Source: Collinsella sp. (GTDB taxonomy: Bacteria > Actinomycetota > Coriobacteriia > Coriobacteriales > Coriobacteriaceae). From it: 64,000 nucleotides of DNA. This document shows, piece after piece, positions 48,567 to 57,470 of this stretch; the first letter of the stretch is position 1, and every line of letters starts with the position of its first letter. The translations under genes and the position numbers were made by a program. Location of the stretch: assembly GCA_019414345.1 (NCBI GenBank), contig DXMF01000048.1, forward strand, positions 60,009-124,008, given 5' to 3'. The notes beneath the pieces were generated by a model, which was given only the letters and a program-made list of their open reading frames with translations, did not search any database and was not told where the DNA came from.

Positions 48567-49385
48567 CTAGAGCTCTAGCGTGAGGGTGACGGGGCAGTGG
48601 TCGCTGCCGAAGATGTCGCCGCGGATGCCGGTGTCGCGTACGTTGTCGGCGATTGCGTCGCTTACCAGGAAGTAGTCGATGCGCCAGCCGGCGTTGTTCT
48701 TGCGGGCATTAAAGCGATAGCTCCACCAGCTGTAGACGCCCTCGACGTCGGGGTTTGCCGCGCGCCAGGTATCGGTAAAGCCGGCGTTGAGCAGCTCGGT
48801 AAACTTGCCGCGCTCCTCGTCCGAAAAGCCGGCGTTGCCGCGGTTGGACTTGGGGTTCTTAAGGTCGATCTCCTCGTGCGCCACGTTAAAGTCGCCGCAG
48901 GTCACGACGGGTTTGCCGGTCTCGCGCTCGAGCGCGTTCAAAAAGCCGCGGTAAGCATCGTCCCAGGCCATGCGCACGTCGATGCGGGCGAGTTCGTTTT
49001 GCGCGTTGGGAGTGTAGACATCCACAAACCAGAACTTGTCGAACTCCAGCGCGCAGACGCGGCCCTCGGTTGCGGCTTGGGCGACGAGTACGGCCGCCTC
49101 GTTCTCGCCGGCGTAGGGTAGCAGTGCGTCGGCGTGCAGCACGCGCAGCGGTTCCTGGCGGCTAAAGACCGCAGTGCCCGAATAGCCTTTACGCTCGGCG
49201 TAGCTCCAGGTTTGGTGATAGCCGGGCAGGTCAATATCGACCTGGCCTTCTTGCAACTTGGTCTCTTGCAGCGCCAGGATATCGACGTCGAGTTCTTGCG
49301 CGATCTGGATAAAGCTCGGGTCCTTTTTGAGCACGGCGCGCAGGCCGTTGACGTTCCACGAGGCGAAAGTGTAAGTCTGAGGCAT
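48567..49385 (-). CDS. Exodeoxyribonuclease III
   Basis: A 272-aa AP endonuclease/exonuclease of the ExoIII/ExoA family that acts in base-excision repair. FASWNVNGLRAVLKK, DILALQETKLQ and VVTCGDFNVAHEEIDL carry the metal-binding Asn and Glu and the active-site Asp-Asn. WWSYRFNARKNNAGWRIDYFLVS and GSDHCPVTLTL hold the final Asp-His pair. AAAGGAC precedes the start on the minus strand. Its stop codon abuts the repeat element. Confidence 0.95.
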   Translation of the reverse strand: MPQTYTFASWNVNGLRAVLKKDPSFIQIAQELDVDILALQETKLQEGQVDIDLPGYHQTWSYAERKGYSGTAVFSRQEPLRVLHADALLPYAGENEAAVLVAQAATEGRVCALEFDKFWFVDVYTPNAQNELARIDVRMAWDDAYRGFLNALERETGKPVVTCGDFNVAHEEIDLKNPKSNRGNAGFSDEERGKFTELLNAGFTDTWRAANPDVEGVYSWWSYRFNARKNNAGWRIDYFLVSDAIADNVRDTGIRGDIFGSDHCPVTLTLEL

Positions 49386-49520
49386 GGTGTCCTTTCGACG
49401 GGGTTGGCAGGCTTAAGATTAGCGCAACAGGGGCGGGGTGGGCTCCGCGCATGCTGACTTAAAGGTCGCATGCTGGGACATCGCCCGACGCCGCCCGATC
49501 AACAAGGACGGAGGGCTCAT

Positions 49521-50273
49521 ATGACGCAGGCAATATCGGACCCCAGGCAGGCGTCCGCCGCGCTGGCGGATCTGTTTGACACCCACAAGCGCGTGGTCTT
49601 CTTTGGCGGCGCTGGTGTTTCCACGGCAAGTGGCATCCCCGATTTCCGCAGCGTGGACGGCCTGTATCACCAGCAGTTTGCCTACCCGCCCGAGACTATG
49701 CTCTCGCATAGCTTTTATGAGACACATCCGGCCGAGTTCTTCGACTTTTACCGCACCAAGATGATCGCGCTTAACGCTAAGCCCAACCGCTGTCACACCA
49801 AGCTGGCCGAGCTGGAGCGCGCCGGCAAGCTTGATGCCGTGGTGACGCAAAACATCGACGGCTTGCATCAGATGGCGGGCTCGCAGCGCGTGTTCGAGCT
49901 GCACGGATCGGTCCATCGCAACATTTGCCAGTCGTGCGGCGCGGTCTATAGCGCCGAGTGGATTTGCTCGCGCGAGCACGAGGACGCCGCGGGCGTGCCC
50001 GTGTGCCCCGCGTTCGGTGGTCGCATCAAGCCCGATGTGGTGCTCTACGAAGAGCCGCTCGACGAGCATGTGTTGACCGGTGCCGTTGCCGCCATTGCCG
50101 CGGCCGATGCCCTCATTGTGGGTGGGACCTCGCTCGTGGTGTATCCGGCGGCAGGCCTTACGCGTTACTTTACTGGCGATACGCTGGCCATTTGCAATTT
50201 GGCGCCTACCGATCAGGATGCAAATGCCGACCTGCTGATTTCTTGCGACATCGCGGCCGCGTTTGCGTTCTAG
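49521..50273 (+). CDS. NAD-dependent protein deacylase (sirtuin)
   Basis: The 250-aa protein is a class III sirtuin that removes acyl groups from lysine using NAD. FFGGAGVSTASGIPDFRS binds NAD. VTQNIDGLHQ and the catalytic His in FELHGSVH are intact. The zinc site has CQSC and one Cys of the second pair; residue 165 is Phe where the second Cys is expected (CPAFGG for CPxCGG). An additional Cys at WICS could take part. GGAGG precedes the ATG. Confidence 0.9.
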   Translation: MTQAISDPRQASAALADLFDTHKRVVFFGGAGVSTASGIPDFRSVDGLYHQQFAYPPETMLSHSFYETHPAEFFDFYRTKMIALNAKPNRCHTKLAELERAGKLDAVVTQNIDGLHQMAGSQRVFELHGSVHRNICQSCGAVYSAEWICSREHEDAAGVPVCPAFGGRIKPDVVLYEEPLDEHVLTGAVAAIAAADALIVGGTSLVVYPAAGLTRYFTGDTLAICNLAPTDQDANADLLISCDIAAAFAF

Positions 50274-50368
50274 CCCGTGTGCGCGGATACAATAGAAAGA
50301 CTGAGTGCAAAGCGACCCCGCCGCCAGCTCCCCAAGCTCGGCGGCGTGGGCATTTTAGGAGGATGTTC

Positions 50369-52105
50369 ATGGCGAACGACAGCAAGACATGGCGGTGCGG
50401 AAAGTATGAGCTCAGCTTTGACCGTCCGCGCATCATGGGCGTCCTCAACGTGACGCCCGATTCGTTTAGCGACGGCGGGGAGCACTTCGACCCGGATGCC
50501 GCCATCGAGTACGGCCTGGCGATGCTCGACGCCGGCGCCGACATCATCGACGTAGGCGGCGAGTCCACGCGCCCCGGCTTTACCCCGGTTAATCCCGACG
50601 AGGAGGCTCGCCGCGTGCTGCCCGTGGTGCGCGCGCTGGCCAAAGAGGGCGCCATCGTCTCGATCGACACGCGTCACGTGGCGGTTGCCAAGGCGGCCGT
50701 GCGCTGCGGCGCCTCGATCGTCAACGACGTGACCGGCTTCACCGACCCCAAGATGGTCGAGTTTGTTAAGACGAGCACCTGCGGCGTCATCGTGATGCAT
50801 GCCGGCGAGGTCGCCGCGCCTACCCGCACGCACGCAACGGTGCAGCTCGATACCTCGGCTGCGGCGTTTGTTGCCGAGAAGGCGCGTGAGGCGGCTGCCG
50901 AGGCCGCGCGTGAGGCTGAGAAGCCGGCTCGCCGCCGTCGCGGCAAGTTGCTGGGCGAGCCTAAGCCGGAGGCCAAGCTTCCGGGCGGCGTGGTGCAGCC
51001 CTCGTTGCCGTTTGGCGATCCGGAGCCCGCGCCGGAGCCCACGGACGAGCAGAAGCAGGAGACGCCGGCCGCCGAGCAGGCTGCTGCCGCCGAGACCGTC
51101 GCGCCCGCGCCCGAGGCCACCGAGGCCGCATCGGAGCCCAATGACCACCTGGCCGCCATGATGCGCCGCAGCGCCCGCCGCGAGGAAGCCTACGTGCCCA
51201 CCTCGCAGCTCCGCCGCTTCACCCTGCCCGATTCGGCGCCCATCATGCGCCGCGTCATGGGCTTTCTGTCCGACCAGGCCCGCGCGCTCATCCACGCCGG
51301 CGTGTCGCGCGACCGCATCTGCATCGATCCCGGTCCGGGCTTTGGCAAGACGGCCAACGAGGACATTGTCATCCAGCGCGAGACTGCCAAGATGGCGTCA
51401 CTGGGTTATCCGCTCATGTGCGCCGTATCGCGCAAGCGCTTTGTGGGCGCCGTCTCGGGCGTGACCGAGGCCGCCGAGCGCGATGCCGCTACGTTTGGCG
51501 TGTGCCTGGGCGCCATCCAGGCCGGTGCCAACATTGTGCGCGTGCACGACGCCGCGGGCTTTGCGCAGTTCCTGAACGGCTACTGGGCGGTTGCCAAGCC
51601 GCAGCCGCGCCGCGCGTTTGTGGCCGTGGGCTCCAACCTGGGGCATCGCTGTGACAACATCCGCGCCGCACGCGACATGATCGCCGAGATTCCACTCACC
51701 TGCGTGTCCAACTCCTCCAAGATCTACGAGAGCGAGCCGGCCTACGAGACGCGCCAGGACGCGTTTGCCAACGCCGTCATCGAGATTAAGACCGAGCTGG
51801 CGCCGTTGGTGCTGCTCGACGAGCTTATGAAGATCGAGGCCGAGCTGGGGCGCGACCGCTCCAAGAAGGCCAAGGCCAACGGTCCGCGCACCATCGACTT
51901 GGACCTGCTGTGGATGGACGGCGAGACCCACGGCGGCAAAAAGCTGCGCCTGCCGCATCCGCTGATCGGCGAGCGTGACTTTGTGCTGGTGCCGCTCGAG
52001 GATCTGATGCACGACCCGGCGCGGTTCTTCCGCTACAACGGCGTCGAGGTCAAGGAGCCCGAGGATCGCGTGGGCCATATCGTGGGCGAATTGGGGCGTA
52101 TGTAG
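50369..52105 (+). CDS. folP: Dihydropteroate synthase / HPPK fusion
   Basis: The 578-aa protein carries two folate enzymes. Residues 12-400 are dihydropteroate synthase: IMGVLNVTPDSFSDGG, DVGGESTRPGF, IDPGPGFGKT and VSRKRF are intact. An Ala/Glu/Pro-rich insertion of about 125 residues (about 150-275) splits that domain after IVMHAGE. Residues 405-578 are hydroxymethyl-dihydropterin pyrophosphokinase (FolK): FVAVGSNLGHRCDNI, NGPRTIDLDLLWMDG and LPHPLIGERDFVLVPL. The order of reactions is FolK, then FolP, so the fusion could channel the intermediate. AGGAGG lies 6 bases before the ATG. Confidence 0.95.
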   Translation: MANDSKTWRCGKYELSFDRPRIMGVLNVTPDSFSDGGEHFDPDAAIEYGLAMLDAGADIIDVGGESTRPGFTPVNPDEEARRVLPVVRALAKEGAIVSIDTRHVAVAKAAVRCGASIVNDVTGFTDPKMVEFVKTSTCGVIVMHAGEVAAPTRTHATVQLDTSAAAFVAEKAREAAAEAAREAEKPARRRRGKLLGEPKPEAKLPGGVVQPSLPFGDPEPAPEPTDEQKQETPAAEQAAAAETVAPAPEATEAASEPNDHLAAMMRRSARREEAYVPTSQLRRFTLPDSAPIMRRVMGFLSDQARALIHAGVSRDRICIDPGPGFGKTANEDIVIQRETAKMASLGYPLMCAVSRKRFVGAVSGVTEAAERDAATFGVCLGAIQAGANIVRVHDAAGFAQFLNGYWAVAKPQPRRAFVAVGSNLGHRCDNIRAARDMIAEIPLTCVSNSSKIYESEPAYETRQDAFANAVIEIKTELAPLVLLDELMKIEAELGRDRSKKAKANGPRTIDLDLLWMDGETHGGKKLRLPHPLIGERDFVLVPLEDLMHDPARFFRYNGVEVKEPEDRVGHIVGELGRM

Positions 52106-52807
52106 ATGATCGAGATGAATGCTGTTGCCGCTGGCACCGAGCTCGACGCGGCGCGTGACGCGGGCCGCGAGGGCGTGTCCGCGGGCTGGTGCGCGTGGAG
52201 CGTGGGCGAGGCGTCGTTGACGTTTTCGCTGGTCGTGCGCCCGGACGTGAACATGCATGCCTTCCACGGCCTGCCGTTTGTGGCGGCGATGGGCATGATG
52301 GACGCGCTCGTGGGCACGGCGTCGACGCCGGGCCTGGGCCTTGCCGGCAAGGTGGGCATTGAGTGGCCGAGCGATATCGTGTGCGGTGCGCCTGCGTTTG
52401 AGGCGTCGCTCGCGCGTGTTGCCGTGAACGGCGGTGCCGGTGCTGCGGGCATGTTTGCCGCGGTGACGGTTGATATTGAGCGTGCGGCGCTGGGTGAGCT
52501 TGGCGTGGATATGGCAGATGAGGCGCTGATCGAGGCATTGGCCGCCGCTGTGCTGACCCGCGTTGACGCCTGGGCGGTTGCCGCCAACACGCCGCAGGGC
52601 GCTGCCGGCCCGCTGGCTCCGGTGCTGGGCGAGTACTTTGACATGGTGCCGCTGCTGGGTCGTCAGGTCGCGGCGGTGTCGCCCAACGGCCTGCCGCTCG
52701 CGGTCGGCGTGTTTGCGGGCCTGGACATCTGGGGTCGCGCGACCATCAAGACCGATGCCGGCGAGCAGGAGTTTCCGCCTGAGGCCGTACGGATTCGCGG
52801 TCTGTAG
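52106..52807 (+). CDS. Biotin-ligase-like protein
   Basis: A 233-aa protein that follows the BirA plan loosely. GGW-type start GWCAWSVGEASLTFSLVVRP, GIEWPSDIV (matching KWPNDI with Lys replaced), AAVTVDIE, and a C-terminal SH3-like part LPLAVGVFAGLDIWGRATIKTDAGEQEFPPEAVRIRG. The GRGRxGR loop that holds biotinyl-AMP is missing, so it may not be an active ligase. The ATG follows the folP-folK stop codon directly. The stop codon faces coaX, which often pairs with birA. Confidence 0.6.
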   Translation: MIEMNAVAAGTELDAARDAGREGVSAGWCAWSVGEASLTFSLVVRPDVNMHAFHGLPFVAAMGMMDALVGTASTPGLGLAGKVGIEWPSDIVCGAPAFEASLARVAVNGGAGAAGMFAAVTVDIERAALGELGVDMADEALIEALAAAVLTRVDAWAVAANTPQGAAGPLAPVLGEYFDMVPLLGRQVAAVSPNGLPLAVGVFAGLDIWGRATIKTDAGEQEFPPEAVRIRGL

Positions 52808-52827
52808 CGTCTCGGCTTCGCCAGAGC

Positions 52828-53601
52828 CTACGCTAGCTCCTGCATGCGGCGGTAGATTTCGCAGATGCCCTTGATGGTGAGCTGTCCGTCTACCACGTCG
52901 AAGGCATCGGTCGAGCCGGCGACGATGCCGGCGAGGCCGCCCGTGGCGATAACGGTGGCATCGTCGCGGCCCAGCTCGCGCTTCATGCGCGCGACCAGGC
53001 CTTCGGCCATGGCGGCGGCGCCCATCACGGCGCCGACCTTGATGCACTCCTCGGTATCGCGGCCGATGGCGTGCTCGGGCGCCTCGAGCGGCACGCTGGC
53101 GAGCTTGGCGGCACGGGCGGCAAGCGCGTCCATGGAGATGCGAATGCCCGGCGCGATCGCTCCGCCAATGTAATAACCGTCCTCATCGATGACGTCGATA
53201 TTGGTCGCGGTGCCAAAGTCCACCACGATTGCCGGCGCGCCGTAGAAAGTTTCGGCCGCAACGGCGTTAGCGACGCGATCGGCGCCTACGGCTTGGGGAC
53301 GCGCCGCGCGCAGCTTGGTCACCGCGGCCGTCTGCGGCCCGATGACGATGGCGTCCGCGGCAATGCGGTCGGCCACGGCGTGCCATTCGCGCGAGAGCTG
53401 CGGCACCACGCCGGCAAAGGCGATCGCGTCGACCGCGTCGAGCGAAAGGCCGTACATCTTAAAGAAACCCATCAGGCGCACATGGATCTCGTCGGCGGTA
53501 TAGGAGCGGTCGGTGGGCATGCGCCACGACTGCACCAGCTCGTCTCCGTCAAACAGGCCCATGGCCGTCTGCGTGTTTCCCATATCGATAGCGAGCAGCA
53601 T
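52828..53601 (-). CDS. coaX: Type III pantothenate kinase
   Basis: CoaX phosphorylates pantothenate in the first step to coenzyme A and is not inhibited by CoA in known members. The 257-aa protein starts with LLAIDMGNTQTAMGLFD, the ATP-binding loop. GADRVANAVAA, VVDFGTATNIDVIDEDGYYIGGAIAPGIRISMDAL and VIATGGLAGIVA follow. The ATG at 53601 has GGGAG five bases upstream on the minus strand; an open frame beyond it runs into the tRNA gene. Confidence 0.95.
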   Translation of the reverse strand: MLLAIDMGNTQTAMGLFDGDELVQSWRMPTDRSYTADEIHVRLMGFFKMYGLSLDAVDAIAFAGVVPQLSREWHAVADRIAADAIVIGPQTAAVTKLRAARPQAVGADRVANAVAAETFYGAPAIVVDFGTATNIDVIDEDGYYIGGAIAPGIRISMDALAARAAKLASVPLEAPEHAIGRDTEECIKVGAVMGAAAMAEGLVARMKRELGRDDATVIATGGLAGIVAGSTDAFDVVDGQLTIKGICEIYRRMQELA

Positions 53602-53737
53602 GTCTACTCCCAGTGTTGGCATAAAAGGACGCGCACCATTGTATACGCGTCGCCGACGGCACTCGGCTGCGATTCGTTTACGGTGATAGGGGCTGAGGGG
53701 TTTAAATATGAAGGAATTATGCTCTACGAGATTTTCC

Positions 53738-53766
53738 TTGCCGTTTACCGAACTCCCGCGTAATAT
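53738..53766 (+). promoter_or_regulatory. Promoter of initiator tRNA
   Basis: TTGCCG and TAATAT are 17 bases apart, and the predicted start of transcription is about 25 bases before the tRNA. This is the clearest sigma-70-type promoter in the window. Confidence 0.75.
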
Positions 53767-53797
53767 TCTTTCTTGCGCACATGAGGCGCCCAGACAT

Positions 53798-53874
53798 TGC
53801 GGGGTGGAGCAGTCTGGTAGCTCGCCGGGCTCATAACCCGGAGGTCGTAGGTTCAAATCCTGCCCCCGCGACCA
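53798..53874 (+). tRNA. Initiator tRNA-Met (CAT)
   Basis: A 77-base cloverleaf with anticodon CAT and an encoded CCA end. The anticodon stem ends in GGG/CCC, the hallmark of initiator tRNA. The D-arm GGAGCAG-N4-GGTAGCTC resembles E. coli tRNA-fMet. Base pair 1-72 is a weak U-G in place of the C-A mismatch of E. coli. Confidence 0.96.
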
Positions 53875-53884
53875 AGAACTTGCA

Positions 53885-53914
53885 GCTCGTCGGCCTAGCC
53901 GGCGAGCTTTTTTG
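53885..53914 (+). terminator. Terminator of initiator tRNA
   Basis: GCTCGTCGGC and GCCGGCGAGC pair around CTA and are followed by TTTTTTG. Confidence 0.92.
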
Positions 53915-53961
53915 TTATTTCGGGACCGTGTTTTCGGTCCAATTCTCGGCCTCTCAAACAA

Positions 53962-54261
53962 AATCTCGATCTGTAACATCTAGACCCGATTTGGGCGGCT
54001 AGGTGTTACAGACCGAGATATACCGGTGGGTTGGGTCGTGTTTGTCTAAATCTGTAACACGAGGGACGGTTTTTGCCGAGTAACCGTTACAGATTGAGAT
54101 TTTCTAGCAGGCGGGTTTGGTTTGTCTCGATCTGTAACAGATAGGGGCCAAAAGTGGGCCTAGCTGTTACAGATCTAGATTGTTGAGGATGGGCCGAGAG
54201 GAATGTCTCGATCTGTAACAGTAAGACCCGGTTTTGCCGCGTAACTGTTACAGATTGAGAT
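53962..54261. repeat. Palindrome array 3, four units
   Basis: Units start at 53963, 54043, 54123 and 54204, so the period is 80-81 bases. Arms are TCTCGATCTGTAACA-like with their complements. Loops have inner helices, for example TAGGGGCC/GGGCCTA in unit 3. It stands between the tRNA and the flavoenzyme gene. Confidence 0.85.
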
Positions 54262-54414
54262 AAACCGGCGGGCAAACCGACGGGCCGCTCTGCCCCATCC
54301 ACCTGCCGCCACCTGATATTCGCCGATTTCCGTTGTGCTGCTGTGCCTCCATGCCATATCCTCTAGACAACTACGCGGCAACATCGCCGCCGCGCCTACA
54401 AGAGAGGAATGTCC

Positions 54415-56445
54415 ATGACCGCACCTGCATCCAAGCTGCTTCAGCCCATTACGGTTGGCCCCCTTGAGCTCAAAAACCGCATTATGTTTCCGCCGCTGAC
54501 CACCGGCTACGAGGAGCGTGACGGCTCCATTGGCGAGCGCAGCCTGGCTTTTTACGAGCGCTTGGCCCGTGGCGGCGTGAGTTACATCGTCATCGGCGAC
54601 GTTGCTCCCGTCATGACCGCAAGCCCCACGCCCAAGCTGGCGACCGACGCCCAAATCCCCACGTTTAAGGCCCTGGCCGATGCCGTCCACAAGCACGGCG
54701 CCAAGGTCGCGCTGCAGCTGTTCCACCCCGAGTACGACGTGCCCGGTGTCGGCCGCATGGTCATGGGATCCATGGCCGCCGCCAAGGCCGCGCAGGAGGC
54801 CAAGGCCGCCGGCGACGAGGAGACCTTTGCCGCCAAGATGGCCGAGTCCAACGAGATCCGCAACCAGGCCTACGCCAAGCTGCACCACGACATGCAGCAC
54901 TTTGTGAACGAGGCGAGTGTGGAGCAGCTCACCCAGATCAAGGAGGCTATCGCCGCCTCGGCCGCTCGCGCGCAGCAGGCCGGGATCGATGCCATCGAGG
55001 TCCACGGCGACCGCCTGGTAGGTTCGCTGTGCTCGGCCATCCTCAACCAGCGCACCGACGAGTACGGCGGCTCGTTCGAGAACCGCGTTCGCTACGCGCT
55101 GGAGGTCGTCGCTGCCATTAAGGAAGCCGCGCCGCAGCTGATGGTGGAGTACAAGCTCCCCGTGATCATGGAGAACCCCGACGGCACGCCGCGCGGCAAG
55201 GGCGGCCTGCAGCCCGACGAGGCCTGCGAGTTCGCCAAGCTGCTCGAGGGCGCGGGCATCGATATGATCCAGGTCGCACAGGCCAACCACACCGGCAACA
55301 TGGGCGACACCATTCCGCCCATGGGCGCCATGCCCTACAACTGGACGCTGCCCGTGGCCGAGCGCGTCAAGGCCCTGGTCTCCGTGCCGGTGGCAACCGT
55401 GGGCCGCGTGGTTTCGGTCGAGGCCGGCGAGAAGATTCTGGAAGACGGCGCCGCCGACATCATCGCCTATGGCCGCTCGCTCATGTGCGACCCCGACATT
55501 GCGCTGAAGGCCGCCACGGGTGAGTCCATCCGCGAGTGCCTCAACTGCAACAAGGGTTGCGTCGATGCGATTCAAAACCGCAAGTACATTTCGTGCGTGC
55601 TCAATGCCGAGAACGGCGACGAGGCGACCATCGCCATCAAGCCGGGCGAGGGCGACAAGAAGATCGCCGTGGTGGGCGGCGGCATCGCCGGCCTGGAGGC
55701 CGCGCGCGTGGCGGCCAAGCGCGGCTACGACGTGACCGTCTACGAGGCGAGCGATCATCTGGGCGGCCAGATTGTGCTGGCGGCTGCGCCTCCGCGCAAG
55801 GACGAGATTATGCGCTCGGTCGAGTACTACGAGAAGATTCTGCCTGGCCTGGGCGTGAAGGTGGAGCTCAGTCATGCCGCTACCGCTGAGGACCTCAACG
55901 CCGCCGACGCCGCGATTGTGGCCGTGGGCGCGCACGACGTGGTCATCCCCGTTCCGGGCGCCGACTCGGAGAAGGTCGTCTCGAGCTGGGACGTGCTGGC
56001 CGGCAAGGTGGAGCTCAGCGGCCGCGTCGCCGTCATTGGCGGCGGCCTGGTGGGCACCGAGACTGCCGAGTACCTGCTGCAGCACGGCTGCGAGGTGGCG
56101 ATCGTGGAGATGCTCGACAAGATTGCCGCGGGCGAGTCCGAGACCATTCTGCCGCTGATTATGAGCGACTTTGCAGAGCACAACGTGGAGCAGCATGTTA
56201 AGACCCGCCTGACCGCCATTACCGACGAGGGCGTGGAGGCTGTTCGCACCACCGAGGACGGCGCCGAGGAGCCGGTGAAGATCGCCTGCGATTACGTGGT
56301 GATGGCCGTGGGCTCCAAGGCCAACGCGTTTGACCTGGATGGCGTGACGGTGCCCGTGACCTGCGTGGGCGACTGCTCGGGTGAGCGCACCGCCGACATT
56401 GCGAGCGCCATTCGCACGGCGTATCACGCGGCCAACGAGCTGTAG
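54415..56445 (+). CDS. NADH:flavin oxidoreductase, 2,4-dienoyl-CoA reductase type
   Basis: The 676-aa protein has an FMN-binding barrel (about 1-370) with ELKNRIMFPPLTTGYEERDG and the barrel end DIIAYGRSLMCDPD. A four-Cys iron-sulfur site follows, CLNCNKGC-x11-C (about 378-396). An FAD fold IAVVGGGIAGLEAARVAA and a second nucleotide fold VAVIGGGLVGTETAEYLLQ end the protein. This order is that of 2,4-dienoyl-CoA and enoate reductases. HGDRLVGSL replaces the usual HGAHGYL near residue 200, so the substrate may differ. AGAGAGGA lies 6 bases before the chosen ATG. Confidence 0.9.
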   Translation: MTAPASKLLQPITVGPLELKNRIMFPPLTTGYEERDGSIGERSLAFYERLARGGVSYIVIGDVAPVMTASPTPKLATDAQIPTFKALADAVHKHGAKVALQLFHPEYDVPGVGRMVMGSMAAAKAAQEAKAAGDEETFAAKMAESNEIRNQAYAKLHHDMQHFVNEASVEQLTQIKEAIAASAARAQQAGIDAIEVHGDRLVGSLCSAILNQRTDEYGGSFENRVRYALEVVAAIKEAAPQLMVEYKLPVIMENPDGTPRGKGGLQPDEACEFAKLLEGAGIDMIQVAQANHTGNMGDTIPPMGAMPYNWTLPVAERVKALVSVPVATVGRVVSVEAGEKILEDGAADIIAYGRSLMCDPDIALKAATGESIRECLNCNKGCVDAIQNRKYISCVLNAENGDEATIAIKPGEGDKKIAVVGGGIAGLEAARVAAKRGYDVTVYEASDHLGGQIVLAAAPPRKDEIMRSVEYYEKILPGLGVKVELSHAATAEDLNAADAAIVAVGAHDVVIPVPGADSEKVVSSWDVLAGKVELSGRVAVIGGGLVGTETAEYLLQHGCEVAIVEMLDKIAAGESETILPLIMSDFAEHNVEQHVKTRLTAITDEGVEAVRTTEDGAEEPVKIACDYVVMAVGSKANAFDLDGVTVPVTCVGDCSGERTADIASAIRTAYHAANEL

Positions 56446-56520
56446 TTGAACATCGCGGCCAGGCGGGGCGGTAGCACGGATCCGTCTCGCCCGGCTGTGT
56501 CCCGTCGGGTGTCAACCGGT

Positions 56521-56558
56521 GCGGGGCCTGCAAGCGCAGCAGGTCCCGCCCTTTTTGT
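56521..56558 (+). terminator. Terminator of the flavoenzyme gene
   Basis: GCGGGGCCTGC pairs with GCAGGTCCCGC and is followed by CCTTTTTGTTTT. Confidence 0.88.
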
Positions 56559-56885
56559 TTTGCTCCGATGAATGGCAATGCGCGGTAATCATGAGGAGTG
56601 AGGACGTCTACTGCCTTGCAGATCACTCAAAAATATTGGGGGAGGGGTTAATAACTATATCCTCTATACCAAAGGACATAAAGAGATGCCAATTTTGTTG
56701 ACAAGCGAATGACGATTAGCTGCGAGTCAGCTACCAGCGTAAATAATCGATAAAGAAATGTCGTAATTTGGTGCCAAATGCCCAGATAACGCCGCGTCTA
56801 TTTTAATTAACTGCTTTGAGCAAACGGTAAAATGCTACTATCTAACTTGCACGTAAGAAAGCAGATTAACGGTTAAGGCTAAGAA
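56559..56885. other. AT-rich intergenic region
   Basis: About 330 bases with clearly lower GC than the flanks and no gene. No clear palindrome or promoter is seen except scattered TATA-like stretches. It precedes the transposase-like HTH gene, so it may hold its promoter or be transferred DNA. Confidence 0.5.
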
Positions 56886-57290
56886 GTGGCAGGTATGTCG
56901 GAAGCAACTAGGACTCGCACGCATGCGCCCGAGGTTAGGCAGCGCGCCGTCGAGGCCCTCCAAGAGGGGGTCGGTCATCGCGCCCTCGCCGCGGAGCTTG
57001 GCATTCCCCAGGCCACGGCTCGTCAGTGGGCCCGCGCGTATGCCGTGGGCGGTGCCGACGCCGTTCTCAACGCCGGTTCGCATCATCACACCTATTCGTA
57101 CGAAGTTAAGCTCGCCGTGGTCAAGGACCGCTTGGAAAACGGCTTAACGGTTCGCGAGGCCATGATCAAACACAAGATTCCAAGCGAGTCTTCGGTTAAG
57201 GCCTGGTGCCGCCAGTATCGCGAGAGCGGTGAGTCCGCACTGGTCGATAAGCCGCGAGGTCGCAAGCCGCGCGTTAAAAAGGCGGAATAG
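56886..57290 (+). CDS. Transposase-like double-HTH protein (orphan)
   Basis: The 134-aa protein has two helix-turn-helix segments (about 14-55 and 75-115), as in IS3/IS150-family OrfA: VRQRAVEALQEGVGHRALAAELGIPQATARQWARAYAVGG and VREAMIKHKIPSESSVKAWCRQYRESGESALVDKPRGRK. No OrfB with a catalytic DDE domain follows, and no inverted repeats are evident. It may be a remnant or a regulator that took over the DNA-binding part. The GTG start has AAGG eight bases before it; ATG 56895 is an alternative. A terminator follows. Confidence 0.75.
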   Translation: MAGMSEATRTRTHAPEVRQRAVEALQEGVGHRALAAELGIPQATARQWARAYAVGGADAVLNAGSHHHTYSYEVKLAVVKDRLENGLTVREAMIKHKIPSESSVKAWCRQYRESGESALVDKPRGRKPRVKKAE

Positions 57291-57301
57291 CAAACGGGAT
57301 G

Positions 57302-57327
57302 GTGCGCCCACAGGGGCGCATTTTTCT
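57302..57327 (+). terminator. Terminator of the HTH gene
   Basis: TGCGCCC and GGGGCGCA pair around ACA and are followed by TTTTTC. Confidence 0.85.
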
Positions 57328-57470
57328 TGCCGCCTCTCTGCTCCAAAGCGGACGTGCCCTTACCCCGTACGCCTAAAACTCCCCAGTTGACCGAAAACCT
57401 GCCGCCGCCACTCCTCAATTGAGCTATAACGTTAAACAATTGCAGCGTTTTTGCATGGGGGAGTGATGGT

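Noticed and set aside
49958..50368. Upstream extension of the folP-folK frame
   Set aside because: The open stretch overlaps the sirtuin gene in another frame and lacks similarity; AGGAGG lies 6 bases before ATG 50369.
53602..53979. N-terminal extension of coaX
   Set aside because: The open frame runs antisense through the tRNA gene, and the CoaX fold begins exactly at the ATG at 53601.
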